Origin: JAOBAU01 sp034667465
GTDB lineage: Bacteria; Acidobacteriota; Thermoanaerobaculia; Gp7-AA8
Assembly: GCA_034667465.1 (NCBI GenBank)
Contig: JAXDJV010000013.1
Location: forward strand, 124,001 to 188,000
Reading direction: 5' to 3'
DNA: 64,000 bases
Both the position numbers and the translations under genes were made by a program. This document shows positions 17,058 to 25,096 of this stretch, piece after piece. Each line of letters opens with the position of its first letter. Position 1 is the first letter of the stretch. Below the pieces are notes generated by a model. It was not told the origin of the DNA and did no database searches. It saw nothing but the letters and a program-made list of their open reading frames with translations.

Positions 17058-19594
17058 GAATCCGCCTGGCATTCGCCGCCTCGCTGCTCCTGGCGCACGC
17101 CGCGTACGCCGAGAGCATCACGCTGCGAAATCAGGAGCAGGTGATCATCGAGATTGCCGGCGTGACCGCGGCGTGGACGACGAACCCCGAAATCGCGGAG
17201 GTAACCACTGCCGGGAACCGTCTCTCGGTGGCCGCACACAGCGCCGGAACGACGCATCTCACCGTCATCACTGCCGGCGGCACACAAACGTTTCTCATCA
17301 CGGTCGCCGCCGCGTTCGTTCGATCCGCTGTCCGGCCCGATGCGGACGATCCGGTGATGCTTTACGACGGACGTTACTCGAGCGCCGTCGCGCGGCTCCG
17401 CAACACATTCGACGTCGTCATCAACAACGGCGAGCGGCGTTCGGAGTTCCACATCCTGCACATTCGCGATCTGGACAGCGCTTCCGGCGAATCACCGGAC
17501 GGTATCGCCTCGATCTATTACCGCCGCATCACGCCGCGATATGAATTGACGCTGCTTGATGAGCTGGTGGACGTCTCGCGGATAACGCTGAGCAACGTGC
17601 AGCTGCGCGGGTTGCATCTGAAAAAGGGAGCGCTCGAAGTGCATGCCGGCTACGCCTCACCGACGATGTACGACGACCTGTTCCTCCCCGTCGATCGTCG
17701 ATGGGCTGCTGGCGCCGGCTACAGCATTGACGTTCGTTCGACGCGACTGACACCCTCGCTCTACGGGTTCTTCTCACATCCCGACGGGACGGAAGCACGA
17801 CGCGGCGTCGTCGGCGCATTGTCCGCCGAACATCGCAGCGGCGAGACGCTCTTCATGCGGGGAGAGATCGGCGTCAGCCGTTCACTCGCGGCAGCGGGCG
17901 AGCTGCGCTACACATCGGCGCGCGGTCAGATCCGCGCATCGGTCTCACACAAATCGGAGAACTTCCCGACCGTCGGACTGGCCGATGCGACAGGCACGCA
18001 CGTGGAGATCGACGCGGGCTACCGCTCGACCGATCGCCTTTCGCTGACGTCGCGCGGCACATACGACCGGCTTCATCTGGCGGCACTTCCGCAAACGATC
18101 GGTGCTGCCGGTGCGGGCTTCAGATATCTCCTGACCACACGCCTCTCACTCCTCGGCGGAGTCGATGCGACAACGGTGCGCTCGCTCACGACGTCGATTC
18201 GGACGATCGGTCTTCCGCTCGGAGCGGCGTATGACGCGCCGGCGTTCGGTCTGGCGGCTTCGTGGCGCCTGCTCGATGACTCGACGACGTCACGCCGCGG
18301 CGATGCACTTCGCCTGAGCACTCGCGGGAGCCGCGGCCGGCTCAACGCCAGCGCCTGGGTGGAACGACAGCGCAACGCGCCGACGCTCGAACTGATCTTT
18401 CGCGACGCGCCCGGGCTCGATCTCGCGCTGCTGCGTCTCGGCATCGCCGTACGCAATCCGGAAGATGTCGCGCGCGCTCTCCGCGACAACGCGGCGCTCA
18501 TCGACCTCGGCTTCATCACCGGAGTAAATGTGAACCTGACACCGCGGCGATTGCAGGCGGGCATGAACCTCGGCTGGCTCGGATCGGAACAGCGCGATCA
18601 GCTGCGGCTTCTCGCCGTCTACAGTCGCGATGAAGGAATCAGCGCGACGCGAGACAGCATGATCGCGACGCTGACTTATAGCCGTCGCATCTTTGCAGCG
18701 ACCGATCTCTATGGCTCCTTCTCATCGTGGCGTACGAATGCCGGCGCGTTACGCGACTCGCGAAGCTCAATCGACGTCGGGTTGCGGCAACAGTTCAACG
18801 GCCTGCCGAGTTTCCTGCGGCGCAGTGGAACGATCGAAGGATTCGCATTCCTCGATCCGAACATGGGCGGCATCCGCACCGCAGAGACAACGCCGCTGGC
18901 GGAGATCATCGTGACACTCGATGGAACGCGCACGGCACGAACGGACAGCCGCGGTGCCTACGCGTTTCAACACGTTTCACGCGGACCTCATCAGATTGCG
19001 GCGCAACTCCCCGACTCGCCGCGCGCCTTCTTCACCACACCGTCTCACTCGACGACGAAGGTCGCAGCACACGTCGACTTCGGACTGGTGTGGGCCGCCG
19101 CTCGCATCGACGGCCGTCTCATCAACGAAGCAGGAACCGGCATCCCGAACGCACACTTCTCCGCCGTCGCGCTGAATGGCGTACCGATCAGCGCGAGGAG
19201 CGACGCCGAAGGCCGATTCGTCTTCGCCGTTCCGCCCGGAACGTTTCGCATCGTCCTCGCGCCGGAATCTCTTCCCGCCGGATACACCATTGCCGGAGAG
19301 CTCGAACGAAGCGGCCTCGCCGAAACCGACCGCCCGCAATCGATCTCGTTTGAAGCAGCGGCGCGGCGAAGCATCGGCGGCCGCGCTCACGGCGCTGCGG
19401 AAGTGCTGATCGAATCGCTGCGAAGGAGAGCTCCCGTCGACGCCGCCGGAAACTTCGTCTTCCGTTCGATGCCGGCCGGCACGTTCACGCTGACTGCCAT
19501 CAGCAGCGGCCACGTGGTGAGCCGCACGGTGACGCTGCCTTCAGGTCCGGCGATGATCGATGATGTTGATTTGAGCGGATCCGCTGCACAATAA
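17054..19594 (+). CDS. Large predicted outer-membrane beta-barrel protein with pilus-assembly N-domain and regulatory-like C-domains
   Basis: 846 residues from a TTG overlapping the previous stop. After the signal peptide, residues 20-80 match the pilus-formation N-terminal domain type (ITLRNQEQVIIEIAGVTAAW then PEIAEVTTAGNRLSV). Residues about 95-600 alternate short strands and turns with many Arg/Tyr ends (YELTLLDELVDVSRITL, RLSLLGGVDATTVR), typical of barrels. Residues about 610-846 hold two carboxypeptidase-regulatory/Ig-like modules (ARTDSRGAYAFQHVSRGPHQ; ISARSDAEGRFVFAVPPGTF). Size and order resemble an usher that exports fibre subunits, though no usher motif was identified. Confidence 0.65.
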   Translation: MRIRLAFAASLLLAHAAYAESITLRNQEQVIIEIAGVTAAWTTNPEIAEVTTAGNRLSVAAHSAGTTHLTVITAGGTQTFLITVAAAFVRSAVRPDADDPVMLYDGRYSSAVARLRNTFDVVINNGERRSEFHILHIRDLDSASGESPDGIASIYYRRITPRYELTLLDELVDVSRITLSNVQLRGLHLKKGALEVHAGYASPTMYDDLFLPVDRRWAAGAGYSIDVRSTRLTPSLYGFFSHPDGTEARRGVVGALSAEHRSGETLFMRGEIGVSRSLAAAGELRYTSARGQIRASVSHKSENFPTVGLADATGTHVEIDAGYRSTDRLSLTSRGTYDRLHLAALPQTIGAAGAGFRYLLTTRLSLLGGVDATTVRSLTTSIRTIGLPLGAAYDAPAFGLAASWRLLDDSTTSRRGDALRLSTRGSRGRLNASAWVERQRNAPTLELIFRDAPGLDLALLRLGIAVRNPEDVARALRDNAALIDLGFITGVNVNLTPRRLQAGMNLGWLGSEQRDQLRLLAVYSRDEGISATRDSMIATLTYSRRIFAATDLYGSFSSWRTNAGALRDSRSSIDVGLRQQFNGLPSFLRRSGTIEGFAFLDPNMGGIRTAETTPLAEIIVTLDGTRTARTDSRGAYAFQHVSRGPHQIAAQLPDSPRAFFTTPSHSTTKVAAHVDFGLVWAAARIDGRLINEAGTGIPNAHFSAVALNGVPISARSDAEGRFVFAVPPGTFRIVLAPESLPAGYTIAGELERSGLAETDRPQSISFEAAARRSIGGRAHGAAEVLIESLRRRAPVDAAGNFVFRSMPAGTFTLTAISSGHVVSRTVTLPSGPAMIDDVDLSGSAAQ

Positions 19595-19610
19595 AAACGA
19601 AAAACGAAAA

Positions 19611-19632
19611 AAGGCTCGCCGAAGCGAGCCTT
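19611..19632. terminator. Bidirectional terminator AAGGCTCGC-CGAA-GCGAGCCTT
   Basis: Nine-base arms around CGAA. Read on the minus strand the stem is followed by TTTTTTCGTTTTT, a classic tail ending the tRNA-Leu transcript. On the plus strand it lies 16 bases after the barrel gene and can end that operon. Confidence 0.85.
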
Positions 19633-19648
19633 TCATCGAGTTTACCTC

Positions 19649-19733
<85 letters not shown>

Positions 19734-19758
19734 TGATGCAAAGAGCGTTACTGCGTGA

Positions 19759-20046
19759 CTATTTCTTCGGGGCTGTCGGAGCGGCTGAAGGGTGGCCGCT
19801 CATGACCGAGGAACGCGGACGAGCCTGAAGGATCGCGAGGGAGAGCGACGTCAGAACGAACGCGACGAAAAATCCGGTGGTGAGTTTGTGCAGAAGCGTG
19901 GTCGCGCCGCGCGCGCCGAACGCCGTCTGCGAGCCGCCGCCACCGAATGCGCCCGCCAGATCCGCGCCTTTACCCTGCTGGATAAGGACGACGAGGATCA
20001 GGAAGAGGCTGATGATGACGTGCAGAATGACGAGGAATACGGTCAT
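19759..20046 (-). CDS. secG: Preprotein translocase subunit SecG
   Basis: 95 residues. Two membrane helices flank the conserved cytoplasmic loop: the first is about 3-22 (VILHVIISLFLILVVLIQQG), then KGADLAGAFGGGGSQTAFG with the signature QTAFG, then the second helix (FFVAFVLTSLSLAIL). A Pro/Ala-rich tail ends in Lys-Lys. It assists SecYEG translocation. tRNA-Leu lies directly downstream, an arrangement common for secG, and tpiA lies upstream. Confidence 0.93.
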   Translation of the reverse strand: MTVFLVILHVIISLFLILVVLIQQGKGADLAGAFGGGGSQTAFGARGATTLLHKLTTGFFVAFVLTSLSLAILQARPRSSVMSGHPSAAPTAPKK

Positions 20047-20071
20047 GGGTTCTCCGATGCGATGGCAGCTA

Positions 20072-20109
20072 ACCGGTCAAGGGGGCGAATTCTTCCCGGA
20101 TTGACCGGT
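20072..20109. repeat. Inverted repeat ACCGGTCAA / TTGACCGGT upstream of secG
   Basis: Perfect 9-base arms separated by 20 bases fill most of the 67-base gap between tpiA and secG. It could fold in the secG leader or act as an operator. No T-run follows on either strand, so terminator function is unlikely. Confidence 0.45.
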
Positions 20110-20113
20110 GATG

Positions 20114-20860
20114 TCAAGACGCCTTCATCGCGTCGAAAATCGCGAGGAACTTCTCCGATGAAAGACTTGCGCCGCCAACGAGATATCCATCCATGCCGCC
20201 GTTCGCTTCGAGATCGGCAACGTTGTCCGGCGTAACGCTCCCGCCGTAAAGAATCGGCGCGTCATCCCGATAACGTGCCGGCCAGAAACGGGCCAGCGCG
20301 TCGCGAATGTCGGCGACCGTTTCCGCGACCATCGCGCCGCTGGCGTTGCGTCCCGTTCCGATCGCCCAGACCGGCTCGTATGCAACCACGACCTCACGCG
20401 CGCTTTCGAGCGCCGGCGTGACGACCGCGCGAATCTGTTCCGCCAGGTGACGCGCGACGTGACCCGCTTCGCGCACGCGCAGATCCTCGCCGACGCAAAG
20501 CACCGGAGTCAGTCCCGCTTCGAGCACCGCGGTGAGCTTGCGCTGCAGCAGCGCATCGGTCTCACCGTAAAGCGCGCGACGTTCCGAGTGGCCGACGATC
20601 GCGTAACGAACACCCAGCTCCTGCAACATCCATGGAGAGACTTCGCCGGTGAACGCACCCGATTTCTGATCGGAGCAGTTTTGCGCGCCGGCGAAAATGC
20701 GATCGTGCGCGCGGGTGACGTCGCGAAGATACGGAAACGGAGGAGCGACGACGAGCTCGACGCCGTTCATCTCCACGACCGCAACCGCCGCGAGATACGG
20801 ACGGATCCCTTCCGGCGGGAGATTCATCTTCCAGTTGGCGATCAGGTAACGGTTGCGCAT
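20114..20860 (-). CDS. tpiA: Triosephosphate isomerase
   Basis: Glycolytic TIM barrel interconverting dihydroxyacetone phosphate and glyceraldehyde 3-phosphate. 248 residues, normal length. N-terminal ANWKMN with catalytic Lys, electrophile His in AIVGHSERR, catalytic Glu in VAYEPVWAIGTG (loop 6 follows), and phosphate-binding ILYGGSVTPDN and LVGGASL are all intact. It starts 13 bases after the GGDEF gene and is followed by secG, giving a plausible GGDEF-tpiA-secG unit. Confidence 0.97.
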   Translation of the reverse strand: MRNRYLIANWKMNLPPEGIRPYLAAVAVVEMNGVELVVAPPFPYLRDVTRAHDRIFAGAQNCSDQKSGAFTGEVSPWMLQELGVRYAIVGHSERRALYGETDALLQRKLTAVLEAGLTPVLCVGEDLRVREAGHVARHLAEQIRAVVTPALESAREVVVAYEPVWAIGTGRNASGAMVAETVADIRDALARFWPARYRDDAPILYGGSVTPDNVADLEANGGMDGYLVGGASLSSEKFLAIFDAMKAS

Positions 20861-20873
20861 GCGGGGACGCAGT

Positions 20874-21887
20874 CTACGTCACGCCTCCGGCGTAGCGATT
20901 CTTCCCCTCGCGTTTCGCCGCGTATAACTGCTCGTCGGCGCGCCGCAGCAGATCGGCGGCCGTTTCATCGGCAGGCGCGTTGTCGGCGATGCCGATCGAG
21001 ATCGAGCACTGAATCGCCCCTTCTTCGTCGGTCGGAATCGTCAGACGCCGCACGCGGCTCATGATTCGATCGGCGACCGCAAACGCGCCGTGCAGATCGG
21101 TGTGCGGGAGGATGATCGCGAACTCATCGCCGCCGAAGCGCGCGAAGAGATCGGGCGGACGGAGCGTCTCGCGCACCGTGCCGCAAAGCTCCGACAGCAC
21201 GACGTCGCCGACCGTGTGACCGAAGCCGTCGTTGATCTGCTTGAAGTCATCGACGTCGAACATCAGCAGCGACAGCGGCAGGCTGTAGACGCGTGCGCGC
21301 TCGAACTCCTGCGGCAGATGGCGGCGGAAGTAGCGCTTGTTCCAGATGCCGGTGAGGTCGTCGGTGTCGGCCAGCTCGAGGATCTGTTCGCGCGCGCGGA
21401 TGTTGCCGAGGAGCATGGAGGTTTGCGCGGAAAAGATTTCGAGGACCTGACGCTCGAACGCGTCGAACGGCGGCGCTGAGCGATAGAGCAGCAGGATGCC
21501 GGCGATGCGGTTGTCCTGCTTGAGGATCGTGTGCATTTCATGTTCGAGCGTCTGCGGTCCCTCGATGTCGGGAAGATCGGCGAGCTCCAGCTTCACGACG
21601 ACGTCGGTCCCTTCGAACGGGACGGGGATTTGCGATTCGAGCGTCTGGCGCATCCGGCGGACGAGCTCGTCGTTGATCATCGACTCCGCGGCGGAGCGCG
21701 AAAGCATGTAGAGATCGAGGTGCTGCTCGAGCATCAGCGACACCGCGACGTCGAACGGCACTGTCTCGTGCAGCGTCCGGAAAGCGGAGCTGAAAAGCTC
21801 GGAGAGCGACGACGCTCCCGAGATTTGTCCGGTGAGCCGCTGCACGAGCGACAGCACATGACTGACCTGCTGCTGATTTTGATCCAC
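20874..21887 (-). CDS. GAF-GGDEF diguanylate cyclase
   Basis: 337 residues from GTG 21887. Residues about 20-165 form a GAF-like sensory domain (SSLSELFSSAFRTLHETV and a FSAQTSMLLGNI helix). The C-terminal GGDEF domain has DDLTGIWNKRYFRRHLP, LMFDVDDFKQINDGFGHTVGD and the intact active site RFGGDEF, so synthesis of cyclic di-GMP is expected. No RxxD inhibitory site is obvious before it. A TATAAT lies 12 bases before the start. The open frame extends much further upstream only as antisense of the LmbE-type gene. Confidence 0.9.
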   Translation of the reverse strand: MDQNQQQVSHVLSLVQRLTGQISGASSLSELFSSAFRTLHETVPFDVAVSLMLEQHLDLYMLSRSAAESMINDELVRRMRQTLESQIPVPFEGTDVVVKLELADLPDIEGPQTLEHEMHTILKQDNRIAGILLLYRSAPPFDAFERQVLEIFSAQTSMLLGNIRAREQILELADTDDLTGIWNKRYFRRHLPQEFERARVYSLPLSLLMFDVDDFKQINDGFGHTVGDVVLSELCGTVRETLRPPDLFARFGGDEFAIILPHTDLHGAFAVADRIMSRVRRLTIPTDEEGAIQCSISIGIADNAPADETAADLLRRADEQLYAAKREGKNRYAGGVT

Positions 21888-21899
21888 GTGCGTTCCCAA

Positions 21900-21905
21900 A
21901 TTATA
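21900..21905 (-). promoter_or_regulatory. -10 TATAAT of the GGDEF gene
   Basis: Perfect TATAAT on the minus strand with 12 bases to GTG 21887, predicting a leader of about 5 bases. It is 40 bases from the oppositely directed TATAAT at 21945. No clear -35 box; the intervening DNA is GC rich. Confidence 0.45.
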
Positions 21906-21944
21906 GAGCGGGGCCGGAGCGCGAGACCCGATCGCGCTCGCCCC

Positions 21945-21950
21945 TATAAT
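21945..21950 (+). promoter_or_regulatory. -10 TATAAT of the glycan gene chain
   Basis: Perfect TATAAT ends 9 bases before ATG 21960 and there is no Shine-Dalgarno sequence, so the six-gene chain that follows probably starts with a leaderless or 2-3-base leader. No -35 hexamer was identified. Confidence 0.5.
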
Positions 21951-21959
21951 GCACCGAAG

Positions 21960-23873
21960 ATGATCCGTGAAGCGGAGGCGATTCCTTATACGCCGGAGCT
22001 CCTTCGCGGCGAGCGGCTTCTGGTGCTCGCTCCCCACCCCGACGATGAAGTGATCGGTTGCGGCGGTCTCGTCGCGCAGCATCTGCGCGAACGGCGCGCC
22101 GTCCGCGTCGTTGTTACGACGGATGGAGCGGAAGCAGAAGCGGTGCCGAACCGCAATGCGTACCGGGAGTTGCGCGAGGAGGAGTCGCGCGCGGCGCTGG
22201 CGCAGCTCGGCAACCGCGGCGAGGTCGAGATCGAGTTTCTCCGCCTTCCCGACCGCGCGCTCGGCCAGTCGATCGCGCAGCTTCACTACTCGCTCGGGCT
22301 TCTGCTTCGCCGCTTTCGCCCCGACCTGATCGCCGTTCCCTCGCCGATCGAGATTCATCCCGATCACTCCGCGCTGGCGCGCGCATTCTGCGAGCTCGTG
22401 CAGCGCGACGAGACGCTTTTCTCGGAGCTGGCGATGTCGCGCGTGGCGTTCTACGAAGTCGGACAGCCGATCCGTCCGAACACGCTGGTCGACATCACCG
22501 ACGTCGCCGATGCGAAGTCGGCGGCGATCGCAGCGCACGCGTCGCAGCATGCGATCCGCGATTACGGCGCGTACGCGCGCGGCCTGAACGCCTATCGCGC
22601 GATGACGCTGCCGCCGGCGGTGCGTGCGGCTGAGGCGTATTACGTACTGCCGCTGTCGGAGCTGCGAACGACCGCGTTTACGGCGCTGCAAAGCACGATC
22701 GGCGATGCGCGGCTGATCGAGGTCACGCGCGAGACGGTGCCGATCAGCGTCATCGTCCGGACGAAAGATCGTCTGCGGCTGCTCCGCGAAGCGCTGAACT
22801 CGATCACGAAGACCGGCTATCCGTGCGAGGTCATCGTCGTGAACGACGGCGGCCCGAGGCCGCTCCTGCTCAACGAAACGCTCATCGAGCATGAAACATC
22901 GCGCGGACGTTCCGAAGCGATGAACAGCGGCGTGCGCGCGGCGACGTCGAAATTCGTGGCCTTCCTCGACGACGACGATCTCTATTACCCCGAGCATCTC
23001 GAAACGCTGGCCAAAGCGACGGAGACATCAGCGGCCGGCTGGTACACCGACGCGGTCTCCGCTTTCTCGCAGCGGAAGAAGAACGCGATCGTGCCGACGG
23101 TCACGAAGCTGCGGCTCTTCGCGCAGGACTTCGATCGCGATCTGCTGCTGCTCGACAACTACATCCCGCTGCCGACGCTCCTCGTCGAGCGCGAAACGTT
23201 CCTCGACGTCGGCGGTTTCGATCCGGCGTTCGATCTGTTCGAAGACTGGGACTTCCTGATTCGCCTGTCGCAACACGACCGGCTCATTCGCGTCCCGCGT
23301 ATCACCTGCGAGATCCGCCAGTTCGACGAGAGCAATTCGATCACGCGCGAGAACCCGGAAGGATCGCGCGCGTTTCGCGACGCCAAGCTGCAGGTGTGGC
23401 GCAAGCACGCGAAGCTCATCGACAACGACGTCATCGCCAATGCGTTCGAGCTGCAGAAGAGCCGCGCCGGCGCGACGTTTACCGAGCTCGTGGAGACCAA
23501 CGGCGTCCGCTCGCACCTCGAGCTCGACGTCGAGCGGATGGAGCGCGAGAAGCGGCTGCTCGGACACGAGCTCGCGCGGCTGCAGACGACGGTCAACGAG
23601 TTGACCATGCGCGTCGCAGAGTCGGAAGGCGCGTTTCACGCGATCAACGGCGCATACGCGGAAGCGACGCGCGAGCTGGAAGCGCGCGCCATCGAACTCG
23701 CGAATCTCCGTTCGCGCGTCGCGCAACTCGAGCCGTTCGTCGTGCAGTCCGAAGAGACGACGAAAGCGCTCTACCAGGAGATCCATCGCCTGCAGTCGGT
23801 GCTCGATGCGATCTTCGCGTCGCGCACGTGGAAAGTGCACGCGATGGTCGAGAAGTTGAAGGGCCGTTCGTGA
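21960..23873 (+). CDS. LmbE/PIG-L deacetylase fused to a GT2 glycosyltransferase and a coiled coil
   Basis: 637 residues. Residues 15-235 are a PIG-L-type zinc deacetylase (VLAPHPDDEVIGCGG near 22-36, later PSPIEIHPDHSALAR with the third ligand). Residues about 258-480 are a family 2 glycosyltransferase (VPISVIVRTKDRLRLLREAL, then FLDDDDLYYPEH as the nucleotide-sugar/metal site and FDLFEDWDFLIRLS). Residues 510-637 are a long coiled coil ending with a basic tail. Two enzyme activities on one chain suggest N-deacetylation and glycosyl transfer on the same glycan. Its stop overlaps the next gene's GTG start. Confidence 0.9.
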   Translation: MIREAEAIPYTPELLRGERLLVLAPHPDDEVIGCGGLVAQHLRERRAVRVVVTTDGAEAEAVPNRNAYRELREEESRAALAQLGNRGEVEIEFLRLPDRALGQSIAQLHYSLGLLLRRFRPDLIAVPSPIEIHPDHSALARAFCELVQRDETLFSELAMSRVAFYEVGQPIRPNTLVDITDVADAKSAAIAAHASQHAIRDYGAYARGLNAYRAMTLPPAVRAAEAYYVLPLSELRTTAFTALQSTIGDARLIEVTRETVPISVIVRTKDRLRLLREALNSITKTGYPCEVIVVNDGGPRPLLLNETLIEHETSRGRSEAMNSGVRAATSKFVAFLDDDDLYYPEHLETLAKATETSAAGWYTDAVSAFSQRKKNAIVPTVTKLRLFAQDFDRDLLLLDNYIPLPTLLVERETFLDVGGFDPAFDLFEDWDFLIRLSQHDRLIRVPRITCEIRQFDESNSITRENPEGSRAFRDAKLQVWRKHAKLIDNDVIANAFELQKSRAGATFTELVETNGVRSHLELDVERMEREKRLLGHELARLQTTVNELTMRVAESEGAFHAINGAYAEATRELEARAIELANLRSRVAQLEPFVVQSEETTKALYQEIHRLQSVLDAIFASRTWKVHAMVEKLKGRS

Positions 23874-25096
23874 CGCGCGTGCTGCTCGTCTGTCCCGAGC
23901 CGCTCACGCACGGTCAGCCGGCCGGAATCGGCATCCGTTTTCTCGAGATCGCGAAAGCGCTGTCCGATGACGGTCATCGCGTGACGACGCTCTCGCGCGA
24001 CGGCGGCGAGCTCGACGTCACGCCGGAAAACATCGCACGCTTCAGCGCCGACGCCGACATGGCGTTCGCGCAGGGCCACGTCGCTAACGATCTCTTCGCG
24101 CACGCGCGGCCGATCCCGACGGTCGTCGATCTGTACGATCCGTTCATCGTCGAGAATCTGCATTACTACGAGACTCGCGGCGCGGAAGTCTTCACGCACG
24201 ATCATGCGACGCTGATCAACTCGTTGCTGCGCGGCGACTTTTTTCTCTGCGCGTCGGACGCACAGCGTCTCTTCTGGCTCGGGATGCTGATGGCGGTCGG
24301 CCGGCTGAATCCGATCGCGTTCGAAGATGATCGGCGGCTCGCTTCGCTGATCGCCGTGGCGCCGTTCGGCGTGCAACCTCCGCGACCGAATGCGCAGCGC
24401 AACACGTCGCACGACGTGCTGTTCGGCGGGATCTACGACTGGTACGACCCGATCCTCGCCATCGACGCGATCGCGCTGGCGCGGCAGACGATCGCCGACA
24501 TCACGCTCACCTTCACGACGCATCCGAATCCGTCGCTGACGCCGCAGGGAAAAACCGGCGCGGCGATGTCGTACGTGAAGCGCCACGGCTTCGGCGATTT
24601 CATCCGCTTCGAGCCGTGGGCGGCGTACGACGAACGCGCCGCATTCTTCGAGCGCTTCGCGCTGGCGTTGCTGACGTTCCCGCAATCGCTCGAGACCGAT
24701 CTCTCGATGCGGACGCGTATCTACGACTATCTCTGGGGCGGACTGCCGATCGTCACGAGCTCCGCGCCCGGCACCGACGAGCTGCTCGCGCGCTACGGCG
24801 CAGGAATCGTCGTAGTAGCGGCGAGTGTGGCGGCGGGCGCTCCGCCCGCCGCGCCTGACATCTACGCCGCCGCACTCATCAACGCCCTCAACCCAAACCA
24901 CGAACAGCTCTTCGCCGCGACGCAGCGATTCGTCGCCGAACATCAGTGGCCGCGCGTGCTCGAACCGCTGCTCGAGTTCTGCCGCGCGCCGCATTACGGC
25001 GCCGGCAAGGAAGAATTCGCGACGCGGCCGCAGTTGCCGGAGCGGCCGGCGTCGATGCTCGACAGAATCAAACGCCGCATCGGAGGCTCGTTCTGA
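23870..25096 (+). CDS. Glycosyltransferase, GT4-like
   Basis: 408 residues from GTG 23870 (GTGA overlap). N-terminal Rossmann part: VTRVLLVCPEPLTHGQPAGI and EIAKALSDDGHRVTTLSR. The C-terminal part has DVLFGGIYDWYDPILAIDA and IYDYLWGGLPIVTSSAPGTDEL, where the Pro-Ile and Glu-containing nucleotide-sugar site of GT-B enzymes is expected. A palindrome at 24831-24851 inserts an Ala/Pro-rich stretch (VAAGAPPAAPD) between this site and the C-terminal helix. Acceptor unknown; acts on cytoplasmic lipid-linked intermediates by context. Confidence 0.85.
   Translation: MTRVLLVCPEPLTHGQPAGIGIRFLEIAKALSDDGHRVTTLSRDGGELDVTPENIARFSADADMAFAQGHVANDLFAHARPIPTVVDLYDPFIVENLHYYETRGAEVFTHDHATLINSLLRGDFFLCASDAQRLFWLGMLMAVGRLNPIAFEDDRRLASLIAVAPFGVQPPRPNAQRNTSHDVLFGGIYDWYDPILAIDAIALARQTIADITLTFTTHPNPSLTPQGKTGAAMSYVKRHGFGDFIRFEPWAAYDERAAFFERFALALLTFPQSLETDLSMRTRIYDYLWGGLPIVTSSAPGTDELLARYGAGIVVVAASVAAGAPPAAPDIYAAALINALNPNHEQLFAATQRFVAEHQWPRVLEPLLEFCRAPHYGAGKEEFATRPQLPERPASMLDRIKRRIGGSF
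24831..24851. repeat. Perfect palindrome CGGCGGGCG-CTC-CGCCCGCCG inside a gene
   Basis: Nine-base arms around CTC, in frame within the GT4-like gene. It encodes an Ala/Gly/Pro stretch lying between conserved segments, as expected for a repeat inserted at a tolerant surface loop. Confidence 0.55.

Noticed and set aside
21888..22997. Upstream extension of the GGDEF frame
   Set aside because: Antisense to the LmbE-type gene; the divergent TATAAT boxes between the genes mark true starts.
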